A stretch of 54,818 bases of DNA from Treponema sp. (GCA_024696155.1 JAILHD010000034.1:1-54818), one strand, 5' to 3'; shown: positions 26,572 to 36,535, counted from the stretch's first letter. The notes: generated by a model not told the origin, from the sequence alone. Made by a program: numbers and translations.

Positions 26572-26605
26572 TTTATTCCTCTTTTTTGGGTATACCCCAA
26601 TTTAT

Positions 26606-27298
26606 TTATTCAATAGTATACTTAATTGTTACGTTAGAAGTAATATCCAGTTTTCCTGGCTCAATAGTTGTGTCTGCATTAGATTTTACAGCTTTTGCAA
26701 GAACAACACCATCGTTGCGGGATGTAGATGTATAGTTTTCAGAGATTTCAAGAACGTTTCCAACTTTGCATCCACTGGCGCCTGCTAAAAGATTTGCTGC
26801 ATCCTGAGCATCTTTAATAGCCATTGTGCGTGCCTGACGCAAAGCAGTAGAGCGGTCAGAAACCATATATTCAAAATCAGTTACACCGTTAGCGCCTGTA
26901 TTCTGTTTTACTGCAGAATCAATAACTTTTCCTGTAAGGTCAGGATTTCTTACAATTACAGAAATTGTGTTGCGAACTGTGTACTGTCCAGGGTAGACTT
27001 GCGAGTTATCCTGTGTGATTTTGTAATCGCTTGTAAAAATATCATCATCTGCAACGCCTGCAGCCTTAATTGCGGCAATGGCATTGTTTGTGTTGATTGC
27101 ATTGCGTTCAGCAGTCTGCGAAACATTCCATCCGCTGTTGCGTACAATAAATTTAATAGAAACTAAATCTGGAGAAACCGAAACGGTTCCGCTTCCAGAA
27201 ACTGTTATGTAACGCTGAGTCTCTGCAGGTTTGTTAATAGTGCAGGATGCAAAAGAAAGTGCGAGTACAGCAGAAACTGCCAAAACGATTTTTTTCAT
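26606..27298 (-). CDS. SIMPL-domain (DUF541) lipoprotein
   Basis: A 230-residue envelope protein. The signal peptide ends in lipobox LSFASC (Cys19). The mature protein begins with the family pattern ITVSGSGTVSVSPDLVSIKF and continues with NNAIAAIKAAGVADDDI and ARTMAIKDAQDAANLLAGASG, typical of SIMPL/YggE-like proteins. Their biochemical role is not settled; some act in oxidative-stress resistance. It sits 11 bases after the TPR lipoprotein gene in the smc run. Confidence 0.88.
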   Translation of the reverse strand: MKKIVLAVSAVLALSFASCTINKPAETQRYITVSGSGTVSVSPDLVSIKFIVRNSGWNVSQTAERNAINTNNAIAAIKAAGVADDDIFTSDYKITQDNSQVYPGQYTVRNTISVIVRNPDLTGKVIDSAVKQNTGANGVTDFEYMVSDRSTALRQARTMAIKDAQDAANLLAGASGCKVGNVLEISENYTSTSRNDGVVLAKAVKSNADTTIEPGKLDITSNVTIKYTIE

Positions 27299-27309
27299 AA
27301 TCTAACCCC

Positions 27310-28692
27310 TTATCTTCCCTGAAGATAAAATCTTTGTAAATATATAATGCGCTTATTTGCCTTATCCCAGAATTTGCTTGCCGGGTAGTTTTTTGTAAGC
27401 GTTGTATACGAATTAATTGCGCCGTTAATGTTCTGAATGTCAGATTTTGCTTCAAGAATCAGCCCCTGAACATACAAAGCTTCGTCGCGGTTGTCGCTGG
27501 AACCACTCAAATATTCCTTTACATTTTTAAGAGCCTCAGAATATTTTTTTTCTTCCAGCTGTGTTTTTGCCAAAGATAAAAGTGCGCTTAAATCAACTTC
27601 TGATTTTACTTCTGAAACTGATGGAGTGCCCTCTGCCACCTGCGGTTTTTCTGCCGCGGCAGGAACTGTGCCCTGGCTTGTTTTTGCAGTGCTTACACCA
27701 TTTTCTGTCTTCTGGCTAGAAGTGCTAACAGGTTTTGGCTCTTCAAGCAGCTCTACGTCATCGTTAGAATCGTCATAATCAACAGTTGTTTCTGCCTTTT
27801 TTACAGGCTTTTTAGCACGTACAGGCATTTTGAATTCTGGTGCCTGAATGTGAGTCTGGTTACTTCCTCGCTCTGTCTGAACAATTACTTCTATATAATC
27901 ATCAATAATCTGTCCAGAAACTGTGTCGTTTTTATAAAAGTGAAGAATCTTTGTTCCAGGAAGACGTGCCTGCAAAGAAAAATTAGTATTTTCTGTTCCA
28001 AGCTGTCTTCCAAAGTAAGTAATATTCTTTGAGTTATCTGTAGCGCCCATGTAAATCCAGCCCTTGCCAGGGTAGGTAACATCAAGGTATTCAGAAACCT
28101 TAAGTTTTACAGAACGTGAAGTTGTAAAACTCTGAGTATTGTTTGAAGTTTCATCTTCTGCGCTGTTTTCTGCATCAATGTCTTCTGCTTCGTCTGTGCT
28201 TTCATTTTCAGAAGCCTGAGCATCTTCATTATTCTGCTTTTCGCCTTCATCAGCTGCAAGTACATCTGCGCCTGCTTCGTTTGAAGAATCAGTTTTTCCA
28301 GCTGCAGATGCTGTTGAATCAGAAACTGTATCTGTATTTATATTCGCGTCATTTTTCTGTGAGTCAGAATCTAAAGCATCTCCATCACTATCAGAAGTAA
28401 AATCTGAGGCTTCTTCATCTAATTTAGGAAGTTCATCAATTTCATCCGGAGTTAATAGTTCTACACCGTCTTCTTCAGAAACTTCGTTGTCAGAAGCGTT
28501 TTCAAAAGAGGCTTCAGAAGATTCTTCTACAGTTTCTTCTTCTGGTGGTAGATCTGTTACTTCAGGTTCTTCAATGGCAGAAAGTTCTTCTTCCTGTGGC
28601 GCCTGAGGAGTTTCTACATCTGTTGGCTTTGAAGCACAAGAGAAAAATACAAATGTAGAAAGAGCTGTCAAAGTAAGTAAAAGTTTTTTCAT
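27310..28692 (-). CDS. TPR lipoprotein with acidic low-complexity region
   Basis: A 460-residue lipoprotein. Signal peptide with lipobox VFFSCAS (Cys19), then about 160 residues very rich in Glu, Asp and Ser, then a beta-rich domain (about 190-280, YLDVTYPGKGWIYMGATDNS), a second disordered linker, and C-terminal TPR-like repeats (about 370-460, LAKTQLEEKKYSEALKNVKE). This architecture suggests an envelope scaffold or assembly factor, but I do not recognise a named family. Its ATG overlaps the preceding membrane-protein gene by four bases (ATGA), so translation is coupled. Confidence 0.75.
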   Translation of the reverse strand: MKKLLLTLTALSTFVFFSCASKPTDVETPQAPQEEELSAIEEPEVTDLPPEEETVEESSEASFENASDNEVSEEDGVELLTPDEIDELPKLDEEASDFTSDSDGDALDSDSQKNDANINTDTVSDSTASAAGKTDSSNEAGADVLAADEGEKQNNEDAQASENESTDEAEDIDAENSAEDETSNNTQSFTTSRSVKLKVSEYLDVTYPGKGWIYMGATDNSKNITYFGRQLGTENTNFSLQARLPGTKILHFYKNDTVSGQIIDDYIEVIVQTERGSNQTHIQAPEFKMPVRAKKPVKKAETTVDYDDSNDDVELLEEPKPVSTSSQKTENGVSTAKTSQGTVPAAAEKPQVAEGTPSVSEVKSEVDLSALLSLAKTQLEEKKYSEALKNVKEYLSGSSDNRDEALYVQGLILEAKSDIQNINGAINSYTTLTKNYPASKFWDKANKRIIYLQRFYLQGR

Positions 28693-29075
28693 GGTGCTGC
28701 CTCCAGTATGTCATTTATAATTTTGTCGTTAGAAAAACTAAGCGACTCTATTTCTTTTTCTGTTGGAACTGTGAACCATTCTTCTGATTCTTCTTTTGTC
28801 CATTTGTCCTTTGCAGGACGAGAAATATTATAGTCTTTAGGAAGTTTTGGTCCGTCAGGAATTACAGGAGTTTCCGTTCCCATAACAGTAGTCTGTTCGA
28901 TTCCTTTAGTTTTTGATTTTTTTCCGCTGCCAGTTGCAAGCAGATAAATCAAAAGAACAATGCATAGTAAAAATACAAAAGCCATTCCTGCAGCTGCAAA
29001 AAAGAGAGTTTTATTTGTTTCCATTAAATCTCGTATTTTTTCCTTTACGGAATCAACTATTGAACCAAAATCCAT
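28689..29075 (-). CDS. Single-pass membrane protein of unknown function
   Basis: A 128-residue protein with one membrane helix at about residues 24-47 (FFAAAGMAFVFLLCIVLLIY), a short amphipathic N-terminus and a charged C-terminal tail with PKDYNISRPAKDKWT. It lies 5 bases after smc and overlaps the TPR lipoprotein start by four bases, so the three are almost certainly co-transcribed. I know no family for it. A role in coupling the envelope lipoprotein to a cytoplasmic partner would be inference from position only. Confidence 0.75.
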   Translation of the reverse strand: MDFGSIVDSVKEKIRDLMETNKTLFFAAAGMAFVFLLCIVLLIYLLATGSGKKSKTKGIEQTTVMGTETPVIPDGPKLPKDYNISRPAKDKWTKEESEEWFTVPTEKEIESLSFSNDKIINDILEAAP

Positions 29076-29080
29076 ATTAA

Positions 29081-31987
29081 TTACTCTGCATTTTCTTCTT
29101 CATGGCGATGGTGTTCTGGACGCGGAGGAAGTACAACGCCTTCTTCCTCTGGAACATCTTCGTCAACAAAGTCTTCGCTTGAACGGTCAATCTGGGCTCC
29201 TGTTTTAATGTCTTCATCAAGACGAAGCTGAATTGTCTTACTTACGCCGGATTCTTCCATTGTAATACCAAGCATTGTAGAAGCACCCATTACGGTCTTC
29301 TTGTTATGTGTAATTACGATGTACTGACTGATGTTTGCAAAACTTTCCAGTGTTGTTACAAAACTTGAAACGTTCTTGTCGTCCAGAGCGGCATCAATCT
29401 CGTCCAGAAGACAGAAGGGGCTAGGGCGAACCTGGTATGTTGCAAAGAGAAGGGCAACCGCAGTCATTGTCTTTTCACCACCCGAAAGAAGGGCAATGTT
29501 TTCAAGGTTCTTTCCAGGCGGCTGGGCGTAAATATCAATACCTGAAGTAAGGATATTTGCAGGATCTGCCAGCTTAAGCTCAGCGCGTCCTCCGTTAAAA
29601 AGGCGGCGGAACATATTGTGGAAATTCTTTTTAATCTTGTTGTAGGTATCAAGGAACATTTCGGCAGATTTTGATTTGATTTCTTCCGAAACTATGATAA
29701 GGTTTTCAAGACTCTTTTTAGTATCAATATAGTTTGAGTTCTGGCGTTCGTAGCGGTCCTTTACTTCGGCAAATTCTTCCGGCGCCATGAGGTTTACGGT
29801 TCCCAGTGAGTTGAAGGCCTTTTTAGCTTCGCTAAGCTTTTCGCGAAGATCTGCAGCAGATGCATTGATTTTATACATGCGCTCTTCGTAAGCCATAAGG
29901 TCTCGGCTGTACTGATCCTGGAAGTTCTGTTTTACGTTACGGATGTCGTTATCTGCTGAGTTCAGACTTAATGTCAGTCGCTCATACTGCTCCTGGTAGC
30001 GGCGTTCATCTTCGCGTTTTTTATCAAGGGTGCCTGTTTTTCCTGAAACGGATTTGTCGCACTTGGCAATTTCTTCGTCAAGGTTTGACATTTCCTTTGC
30101 AAGTTTTTCTCCGCGGTATTCAATTTCGGCAAGCTCATCCTGAATGCCGTTGATTTTTTCGTTGAGTTCTTCCTGACGCTTTGTTTCCGTAAAAATATCG
30201 TCTTCAACTTCGCGCAGACGGTTTTTCTGTTCGGCAAAGGTGCGCTCAAGGTTGTTAATCTGATTTTTAGCAGAGTTAATCTGCTCCTGCATCTGAATTT
30301 CGTTAATCTTAAGTTTATGCAGAGTATCTTCGTACTCGTTGATTTTTGCAACGAGCTCTGAGTTTTCAGAATGAAGGTCTGTAATCTGAGAATTGATTTT
30401 TTCTACTGCGGCAATGTTTTCGTTGATTTTTGAATCAATGCCGCGCTTTTTAGTCATTACACCTTCAGGACTCAAAAATTCTGTGATGAAGGCCGGGGAT
30501 GCGTTTAAGTATTTAGAAAGAGCTTCTTCCAGTACTGCAATCTGACTTTCTGCTTCTGCAAAGGCATCGCTTGCTTCGCGTACAGTTTTTAATGAATCAT
30601 CTGCGCTGTGATTCTGGCTTGCAAAGTCTGTAAATACGTTTTTACGGCCTGTTACAAAAACCTTAAGCTTTCCAAGTGCAGTATCAAGCTCTTCTTTTGC
30701 ATTGCGCATTGCGTTTTCAGAAAAGCCTGCAGATTTAAGCTTTTCATCAAGCATAGTAACGATATCTTCTGTAATAGAAGTAAGTTCGTTCTGAAGAGAT
30801 TTTCTTTCTGCTTCAAGCTCTGTAATTTTTTCGCGGAGCTGGTCTGCCTTCAAATCGTTTTCATTAATCTGACTGCGGCTTTTTGTTACATTGTCTTCAA
30901 TAGACTTAATGTTTGCGCGTGCATTTTCAAGATTTTTTGTCTTTGAATGAAGCTCAGCGTTCTGCTCGTCAATTTCTTCCTGAGTATTATCAAGCTGTTC
31001 GCTGATTGCACGTTTACGGCCATCAAGGTTGTTGATTTTTTCCTTGATTTCGATTGCCTGCTTGTTGAAGTTGGAAATCAAATCAAGCTTGCCGTTTTTT
31101 TCTGTACCAATTTTAATCAGCTCTGCCTGCTTTGCATAAAGTTCTTCCTGCAAAGCCTTTGACTTTTCGCGGTTTTCAGAAATTGTGTTATTGATTTCAT
31201 CGATTTCTTTTCTAACCTGGTCGCGCTTCTGCTCAACAACCTTCAGTTCATCCTGATGGCGGGCCTTATCCTGAACAAAGTTTTTAAGGCGCAGAAGGGT
31301 GATGTCGAGTTCGTAATCAAAAATCTCGTCCTTGTACTTGCGGTATTTGATTGTTTTTTCTGACTGGATTTTCAAAGAGTCATACTGACGTTTAATTTCG
31401 CCAAGGGCGATTTCAATTTGAGTAAGGTTTTGACGTGTACGTTCAAGCTCGCGTTCTGCTTCTGCAACTTCTGCCTTACTTCGGCTGATTCCGGCTGCCT
31501 CCTCAAAAAGATAGCGGCGGTCTTCCGGCTTACTTGAAAGAATCTGGTCAATTTTGCCCTGTTCCATAACAGAGTAGGCAGCCTTACCAACACCAGTATC
31601 CATAAAAAGACGGCGGATTTCTGTAGGACCTGCCGGGCGTCTGTTAATAAAATATTCCTGGTCGCCTGAGCGGTAAAGTCGGCGGGTAATTGCAATTTCG
31701 TCTTCATCAAGAGGGAGTAAGCCCTTGTCGTTACAGAGAGTTAAAGTTACTTCGGCAGCATTAAGTTTTGCGCGGCGTTCTGTTCCGTTAAAAATAACGT
31801 CTTCCATCTTTTCTGCGCGAAGATTTTTTGAGCGGTTTTCTGCCAGTACCCATTTAATGGCATCAACAACGTTTGATTTTCCACAACCGTTAGGGCCAAG
31901 AAGGGCAGTAATTCCTTCTGCAAAATCTATATGAGTTTTATCAGCAAAAGATTTAAAACCGTAAATATCCAAACTCTTTAAAAACAC
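29081..31987 (-). CDS. smc: Chromosome-partition protein Smc, short form
   Basis: Smc dimers organise and help segregate the chromosome. The start is GTG 31987, with GGAG in front. The N-terminal ATPase half has Walker A GPNGCGKSNVVDAIKWVL, and the C-terminal half has signature LLSGGEKTMTAVALLF and Walker B FCLLDEIDAALDD. Between them lie two coiled-coil arms. At 968 residues it is some 200 shorter than typical bacterial Smc (about 1180). The middle (about 425-515) lacks the usual hinge sequence pattern and reads as a short turn region around NASPAFITEFLSPEGVMTKKRG. Both ATPase halves are intact, so this is not a truncated gene. Confidence 0.93.
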   Translation of the reverse strand: MFLKSLDIYGFKSFADKTHIDFAEGITALLGPNGCGKSNVVDAIKWVLAENRSKNLRAEKMEDVIFNGTERRAKLNAAEVTLTLCNDKGLLPLDEDEIAITRRLYRSGDQEYFINRRPAGPTEIRRLFMDTGVGKAAYSVMEQGKIDQILSSKPEDRRYLFEEAAGISRSKAEVAEAERELERTRQNLTQIEIALGEIKRQYDSLKIQSEKTIKYRKYKDEIFDYELDITLLRLKNFVQDKARHQDELKVVEQKRDQVRKEIDEINNTISENREKSKALQEELYAKQAELIKIGTEKNGKLDLISNFNKQAIEIKEKINNLDGRKRAISEQLDNTQEEIDEQNAELHSKTKNLENARANIKSIEDNVTKSRSQINENDLKADQLREKITELEAERKSLQNELTSITEDIVTMLDEKLKSAGFSENAMRNAKEELDTALGKLKVFVTGRKNVFTDFASQNHSADDSLKTVREASDAFAEAESQIAVLEEALSKYLNASPAFITEFLSPEGVMTKKRGIDSKINENIAAVEKINSQITDLHSENSELVAKINEYEDTLHKLKINEIQMQEQINSAKNQINNLERTFAEQKNRLREVEDDIFTETKRQEELNEKINGIQDELAEIEYRGEKLAKEMSNLDEEIAKCDKSVSGKTGTLDKKREDERRYQEQYERLTLSLNSADNDIRNVKQNFQDQYSRDLMAYEERMYKINASAADLREKLSEAKKAFNSLGTVNLMAPEEFAEVKDRYERQNSNYIDTKKSLENLIIVSEEIKSKSAEMFLDTYNKIKKNFHNMFRRLFNGGRAELKLADPANILTSGIDIYAQPPGKNLENIALLSGGEKTMTAVALLFATYQVRPSPFCLLDEIDAALDDKNVSSFVTTLESFANISQYIVITHNKKTVMGASTMLGITMEESGVSKTIQLRLDEDIKTGAQIDRSSEDFVDEDVPEEEGVVLPPRPEHHRHEEENAE

Positions 31988-32041
31988 AAAAATAACTCCA
32001 AAAAATAGTCTAATTATTATACTGATTGAGACCTTTTACTT

Positions 32042-33169
32042 CTACTTTATTTCAGTAATTTGTTTTATAACCTTCATAAGGGCATTTACCGTATCAGTCC
32101 AGTTATATTTCCCAGCCTGAATAAGTCCCAAATCTACCATTCTGATTCTTAGTTCCTTGTCTTCAATTACGCGCTTCATAGCAGCTGCAATTTCTTCCGA
32201 ATCATCCGAATCAAAATAAAGCGGTGCATGTCCGCCAACTTCTTTAAGTGCCCCGGACTTTGAACACAAAACTGGAATTCCGCAAGCCATTGCTTCAAGA
32301 ACAGGAAGTCCAATTCCTTCGTTTACAGCCGGGAAGATGCAGGCTTCTGCGCCGGTGTACAAAGTTGCAAAACTTTCGTGCGGAAAGAATCCTGTAAGAA
32401 AAATGTCTGTTGCAAATTCACTTTTAAAAACAGCATCATGAATTTCTTTAGAAAAATCTCCGTCTTCGCCAGCCAGAACAAGTCTGTGTGGAAGCCCTGT
32501 ATTTCTCTTAAAAATCTCAAACGCCTTAATAAGTTCAAGGTGTTTTTTATCTTTGTCAGAAAGTTTTGACCCATAAATAAAATAAGGACGTTTAATAGAA
32601 AAAGGACTTACTTCAACAGCTTCTTCATCGTCAATTGGTTTTGGAAAAAACAGTTTATGGTCAATTCCGTTATAAATTACACGGATTTTTTCTTCTGGAA
32701 TTCCAAGCTTAGTCAAATCATTTTTAATGTATTCAGTTCCCGCAATAATCAGCTTTACTTTAGAAAGACCGTGTTTTAAAAGCTTTTTGTGAACAAAGTT
32801 CATCTTTTCGATGGAAGCTGAAAGGACAGTATTTACAAGTGCAATTCCATTTTTAATAAAAGTAAATGGAAAAACTTTTGAAACCGCTGGGTAAATTACA
32901 AGATCATAGGCGTTCTTAATTACAAAAATTTTAATTCCGCCTCTATGATGCCACGACTGTTCTGCGCGCAGATTATCTGCAATCTGAACAGCCTGAAAAC
33001 TAAAGCCGTTATTTCCAGTAAAAGTAAATCTATCTGTTTCTGAGCCAAAAAGTTCGAACTGAATGTCCTCATCCTGAGCCGGAAGATTTGAAGTCAAATA
33101 AAAAAGACAGGAACCAAGTCCTGATCTTCCGTGGTCGCAGCCGAACGTATCGATGCCAACTTTAATCAT
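32042..33169 (-). CDS. Family 4 glycosyltransferase
   Basis: A 375-residue GT-B fold enzyme that moves a sugar from a nucleotide donor to an unknown acceptor. The C-terminal donor-binding half shows the family pattern: YFIYGSKLSDKDKKHLELIKAF, RLVLAGEDG, and the E-x7-E motif in EGIGLPVLEAMACGIPVLCS. The N-terminal half begins MIKVGIDTFGCDHGRSGLGS with the glycine-rich loop. It is divergent from the helicase gene (47 bases between start codons). The acceptor, perhaps lipid or flagellin glycan, cannot be inferred. Confidence 0.88.
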   Translation of the reverse strand: MIKVGIDTFGCDHGRSGLGSCLFYLTSNLPAQDEDIQFELFGSETDRFTFTGNNGFSFQAVQIADNLRAEQSWHHRGGIKIFVIKNAYDLVIYPAVSKVFPFTFIKNGIALVNTVLSASIEKMNFVHKKLLKHGLSKVKLIIAGTEYIKNDLTKLGIPEEKIRVIYNGIDHKLFFPKPIDDEEAVEVSPFSIKRPYFIYGSKLSDKDKKHLELIKAFEIFKRNTGLPHRLVLAGEDGDFSKEIHDAVFKSEFATDIFLTGFFPHESFATLYTGAEACIFPAVNEGIGLPVLEAMACGIPVLCSKSGALKEVGGHAPLYFDSDDSEEIAAAMKRVIEDKELRIRMVDLGLIQAGKYNWTDTVNALMKVIKQITEIK

Positions 33170-33216
33170 TCTTCTATTCTATCATTTTTTGCGCCTGTGT
33201 GCTATATTTTAGTCGT

Positions 33217-34413
33217 ATGAAAAACGCATTCACATTATTGTCAGAAAACTTAAATCATAAACTTGAATCTCTTGAAATTAAAGAACCAACAGCTGTTCAG
33301 AACGAAATTATTCCCCGTATTTTAGAAAAAAAGAATGTGATTTTTCAGTCAGAAACCGGAACTGGAAAAACTTTTGCATATCTTTTGCCTTTAATTCAAA
33401 ATTATGGAGAAGGTGATGATGAAGGCACGTCTTTCGACGTGCGAAAAAGTGAAGATTGCAAATCACCTTCAGGTGAGGGGGCGGCAAAGAACACTGCAGA
33501 TTGTGTTAAGATTATAATAGCCGCCCCGACTTTCGAGCTTGCTTCTCAGATTAATCAGGCCGCTAAGCAGATTACAGAAAAGAAAACTGCCTTGTTCATT
33601 GGCGGTGCCCCGATTAAGCGCCAGATAGAAACTCTAAAAGAAAAACCGTTTCTTGTGATTGGAACGCCTGCTCGTCTTGTAGAACTTATTCGCCTTAAAA
33701 AACTTAAAATCAATACTCTTAAGGCAATAGTTTTTGATGAAACTGACCGTCTTGTGCGCAAAGAACTCTTTGAAGAGTCAGATGCACTTCGTCTTTTAGT
33801 ACCAAAAGAAACTCAGGTGATTGCTTGTACTGCAACCTTAAACAAGCAGACAAAAATCTTTTTTGCCGGAATTGAAAATGTTGTTCTTCCTGCAGAAGAT
33901 GTACTTCGTAAGCGCATTACTCACTGGGCAATTTATGCCGAAAACCGAGATAAAATCGAAATGCTCCGCAAGTTTATTGCAGCCTGCGATTTCCAGAAGA
34001 TTTTGATTTTTACAAGCCGTGCAGATCAGGTAGAAAATATTTATTCAAAATTAAAATATAAGAAAATTGACTGTATGGCTCTTCATGCTAAGGCAGACAA
34101 GCAGCTTCGTAAAGCCGCTATCGACAAATTCAGAAGCGGAAAGTGCAAGATTTTAATTACAAGCGACCTTGCTGCCCGCGGTCTTGATATTGCAAACATT
34201 TCTCACGTCGTGCAGATGGATTTACCTGAAGATGAAGATTTCTTTATTCACCGCAGTGGTCGTACCGCCCGTGCAGGAAAAACCGGCATAAATATAGTTA
34301 TCGGTGATGAATACGAAATGCGAAAATTCGCAGCCTTGGAAAAGAAACTTGGAATAGTGGTCTACCCGAAGGAAATATTTGACGGCAAGATTGTAGCACC
34401 TGGGGAAGTTTAG
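33217..34413 (+). CDS. DEAD-box-type RNA helicase with variant motifs
   Basis: An ATP-dependent RNA helicase of superfamily 2, 398 residues from ATG 33217. Visible motifs: Q-motif region EPTAVQNEIIP, motif I SETGTGKT, Ia PTFELASQI, II as FDETDRL (DETD instead of DEAD), III as TAT instead of SAT, then SDLAARGLDIANISHVVQMDLP and motif VI HRSGRTARAGKTG. Between motifs I and Ia there is an extra low-complexity stretch (GEGDDEGTSFDVRKSEDCKS), encoded by two perfect palindromes at 33425-33476. It has no long basic tail. No clear ribosome binding site precedes the start. Confidence 0.9.
   Translation: MKNAFTLLSENLNHKLESLEIKEPTAVQNEIIPRILEKKNVIFQSETGTGKTFAYLLPLIQNYGEGDDEGTSFDVRKSEDCKSPSGEGAAKNTADCVKIIIAAPTFELASQINQAAKQITEKKTALFIGGAPIKRQIETLKEKPFLVIGTPARLVELIRLKKLKINTLKAIVFDETDRLVRKELFEESDALRLLVPKETQVIACTATLNKQTKIFFAGIENVVLPAEDVLRKRITHWAIYAENRDKIEMLRKFIAACDFQKILIFTSRADQVENIYSKLKYKKIDCMALHAKADKQLRKAAIDKFRSGKCKILITSDLAARGLDIANISHVVQMDLPEDEDFFIHRSGRTARAGKTGINIVIGDEYEMRKFAALEKKLGIVVYPKEIFDGKIVAPGEV
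33425..33476 (+). repeat. In-frame palindromic insertion in the helicase gene
   Basis: GCACGTC-TTTC-GACGTGC at 33425-33442 and TCACCT-TC-AGGTGA at 33463-33476, 20 bases apart. They lie where helicases normally have a short linker, and they keep the reading frame open. Confidence 0.55.
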
Positions 34414-34508
34414 ACACGGATGCACGCAGATGAACACGGATGGGACACGGATATATTATTTTTTTATTTAATCCGTGAAAATCCGTGTTTATCCGTGATA
34501 TCCGTGTC
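34413..34508. repeat. CACGGAT palindromic array, copy 1
   Basis: GACACGGAT (34413-34421) pairs with ATCCGTGTC (34500-34508). Inside, ACACGGAT units on the left face ATCCGTG units on the right around a T-rich centre, so the whole forms one long imperfect hairpin. It begins at the last base of the helicase stop codon and ends at the clpX terminator. A second copy is at 43542. Confidence 0.7.
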
Positions 34509-34537
34509 AAAAAAAAAGCTCCCGTTTTACCGGAAGC
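34509..34537 (-). terminator. clpX terminator
   Basis: On the minus strand GCTTCCG-GTAAAA-CGGGAGC is followed by nine T, just downstream of the clpX stop codon. Confidence 0.85.
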
Positions 34538-34545
34538 CTTATTTT

Positions 34546-35820
34546 TTAAGCCGACTCTATCTGTCCGGCCTGTTTGTTAATCAACTTCATTACGTCTTTT
34601 TCTTTCTGCAACACTACATCTTTTGTAATTTTTACAGATTTTTTACCTTCAATATCAGGTACTTCAAACATAATGTCCATAAGCATTTTTTCTACGATTG
34701 TACGTAAGCCGCGGGCGCCGGTTTTCTGGCGGATAGCCTCGGCTGCAATTTCTTTGATGGCGTCTTCTTCAAAGCTCAGATCAACATCATCAATCTTAAA
34801 ACTTGCCTGGAACTGCTTTGTAATTGCATTTTTAGGCTCGGTAAGAACAGAAACAAGGTCATCCTGAGTAAGTTCTTTGAGTGCGCAGGTAATAGGCATA
34901 CGGCCAATAAGCTCTGGAATAAGACCGAACTTTACAAGGTCGTCCGGAGTTACCTGAGAAAGAAGCTTCATTTTCTGAGTTTCGTCCATCTGACCGATGT
35001 TTGAACCAAATCCCATAGAATGAGCGTAAACGCGCTGTTCAACAATCTTATCAAGACCAACAAAAGCACCACCAAGAATAAAGAGGATGTTTGTTGTATC
35101 AATCTGAAGCATTTCCTGGTTAGGATGCTTGCGACCGCCCTGAGGAGGAACGCTTGCAACTGTACCTTCAATAATCTTTAAAAGTGCCTGCTGAACACCT
35201 TCGCCGCTTACATCACGTGTAATAGAAGTGTTTTCAGACTTGCGGGCAATCTTATCAATTTCATCAATAAAGATAATTCCGCGTTCTGCAGCTTCAATGT
35301 TTCCGTCTGCGGCATTAATCAGTTTAAGAAGAACGTTTTCTACGTCTTCTCCAACGTAACCTGCTTCTGTAAGTGTAGTGGCATCTGCAATTGCAAAAGG
35401 AACCTTAAGCTTCTGTGCAAGAGTTTTTGCAAGAAGAGTTTTTCCGCTACCTGTTGGACCAATCAAAAGCACGTTAGATTTTTCAATTTTAACTGCATTT
35501 TCATTTGTCTGAAGAGCCTGAGAAGAAGACATTCGTTTATAGTGGTTGTAAACAGCAACTGAAAGAACTTTTTTTGCATCATCCTGTCCAACAACATACT
35601 GATCAAGATAAGCTTTAAACTCTTTTGGTGTTGGAACGTTCTCCAGTTCAATTGGAAGAACGTCAGCTGCCTGCTGTTCAAGAATTCCTGCACAGATTGC
35701 AACACATTTGTCACAGATAAAAGAATTTCCAGAAGGTCCAGAAATCAATTTTCTGTCTTTGCCTGCTGTGCTGCCACAGAAAAAACAATATTTATCGTTA
35801 GGTGAACTAAAAAGACCCAT
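34546..35820 (-). CDS. clpX: ATP-dependent Clp protease ATP-binding subunit ClpX
   Basis: The AAA+ unfoldase that feeds substrates to ClpP. 424 residues: N-terminal zinc finger with two CxxC pairs (YCFFCG and FICDKC), Walker [17 protein letters not shown] near residue 120, Walker [12 protein letters not shown], and the ClpP-contacting IGF-like loop region IPELIGRMP further on. GGGAGC precedes the ATG. clpP lies immediately upstream (23 bases) and tig before that, the standard tig-clpP-clpX order. Confidence 0.97.
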   Translation of the reverse strand: MGLFSSPNDKYCFFCGSTAGKDRKLISGPSGNSFICDKCVAICAGILEQQAADVLPIELENVPTPKEFKAYLDQYVVGQDDAKKVLSVAVYNHYKRMSSSQALQTNENAVKIEKSNVLLIGPTGSGKTLLAKTLAQKLKVPFAIADATTLTEAGYVGEDVENVLLKLINAADGNIEAAERGIIFIDEIDKIARKSENTSITRDVSGEGVQQALLKIIEGTVASVPPQGGRKHPNQEMLQIDTTNILFILGGAFVGLDKIVEQRVYAHSMGFGSNIGQMDETQKMKLLSQVTPDDLVKFGLIPELIGRMPITCALKELTQDDLVSVLTEPKNAITKQFQASFKIDDVDLSFEEDAIKEIAAEAIRQKTGARGLRTIVEKMLMDIMFEVPDIEGKKSVKITKDVVLQKEKDVMKLINKQAGQIESA

Positions 35821-35843
35821 TATTTGCTCCCGTTAATGATGAT

Positions 35844-36443
35844 TTATTTTCTAGAAGGCATTACGTGATCTACAATTCCATAAGCAAGTGCGTCCTGAGC
35901 TGACATGTAGTAATCACGTTCCATATCTTTTGCTACTTCGTCGATTGATTTTTTTGTATGATGTGCAAAATATTCAATAGAAAGCTTTTTAAGACGAATA
36001 ATCTCTTTTGCCTGAATAGAAATATCACTTTCCTGTCCTTGAACTCCGCCCCATGGCTGATGAATCATAACGCGGCTAGAAGGAAGGGCATAGCGTTTTC
36101 CTGCTGTACCTCCTGCAAGAAGAATTGCGCCCATAGAAGCTGCCTGTCCCATACAGATTGTCTGAATGTCACATTTTACGTACTGCATTGTATCGTAGAT
36201 TGCAAGACCTGCTGTTACGCTTCCTCCTGGAGAGTTGATGTAAACGCTGATGTCTTTATCTGGATTTTCTGATTCAAGAAAGAGAATCTGTGCAACTGCA
36301 AGGTCTGCAGATGCATCGTTAATTTCACCGTCAATAAAAACGATTCTGTCTTTTAAAAGGCGAGAAAAAATATCGTAAGTGCGTTCTCCGTTTCCAGTTT
36401 TTTCTACAACGTAAGGCACAAGTGTGTTCATCTGTTCGTTCAT
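35844..36443 (-). CDS. clpP: ATP-dependent Clp protease proteolytic subunit
   Basis: A serine peptidase forming the barrel that ClpX feeds. I start it at ATG 36443 ([17 protein letters not shown]), because AGGA lies 8 bases before; the ATG three codons upstream overlaps that site. The 199-residue product has the catalytic Ser in [14 protein letters not shown], His in MIHQPWGG, and Asp in the [17 protein letters not shown] region. Length and residues are normal for an active ClpP. Confidence 0.97.
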   Translation of the reverse strand: MNEQMNTLVPYVVEKTGNGERTYDIFSRLLKDRIVFIDGEINDASADLAVAQILFLESENPDKDISVYINSPGGSVTAGLAIYDTMQYVKCDIQTICMGQAASMGAILLAGGTAGKRYALPSSRVMIHQPWGGVQGQESDISIQAKEIIRLKKLSIEYFAHHTKKSIDEVAKDMERDYYMSAQDALAYGIVDHVMPSRK

Positions 36444-36535
36444 AAAAATCATCCTGCTAAGAAAAATAAAAATTCGTACTCTATAAATATATTAGAAAAA
36501 TGCAAAAAAGGGTAGTAATATTGTAAAATACACAC

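Noticed and set aside
34413-34508. A CRISPR array or iteron-type origin, because of the repeated ACACGGAT units
   Set aside because: The units are short, face each other as inverted arms of one hairpin, have no regular spacers, and no cas or rep genes are near.
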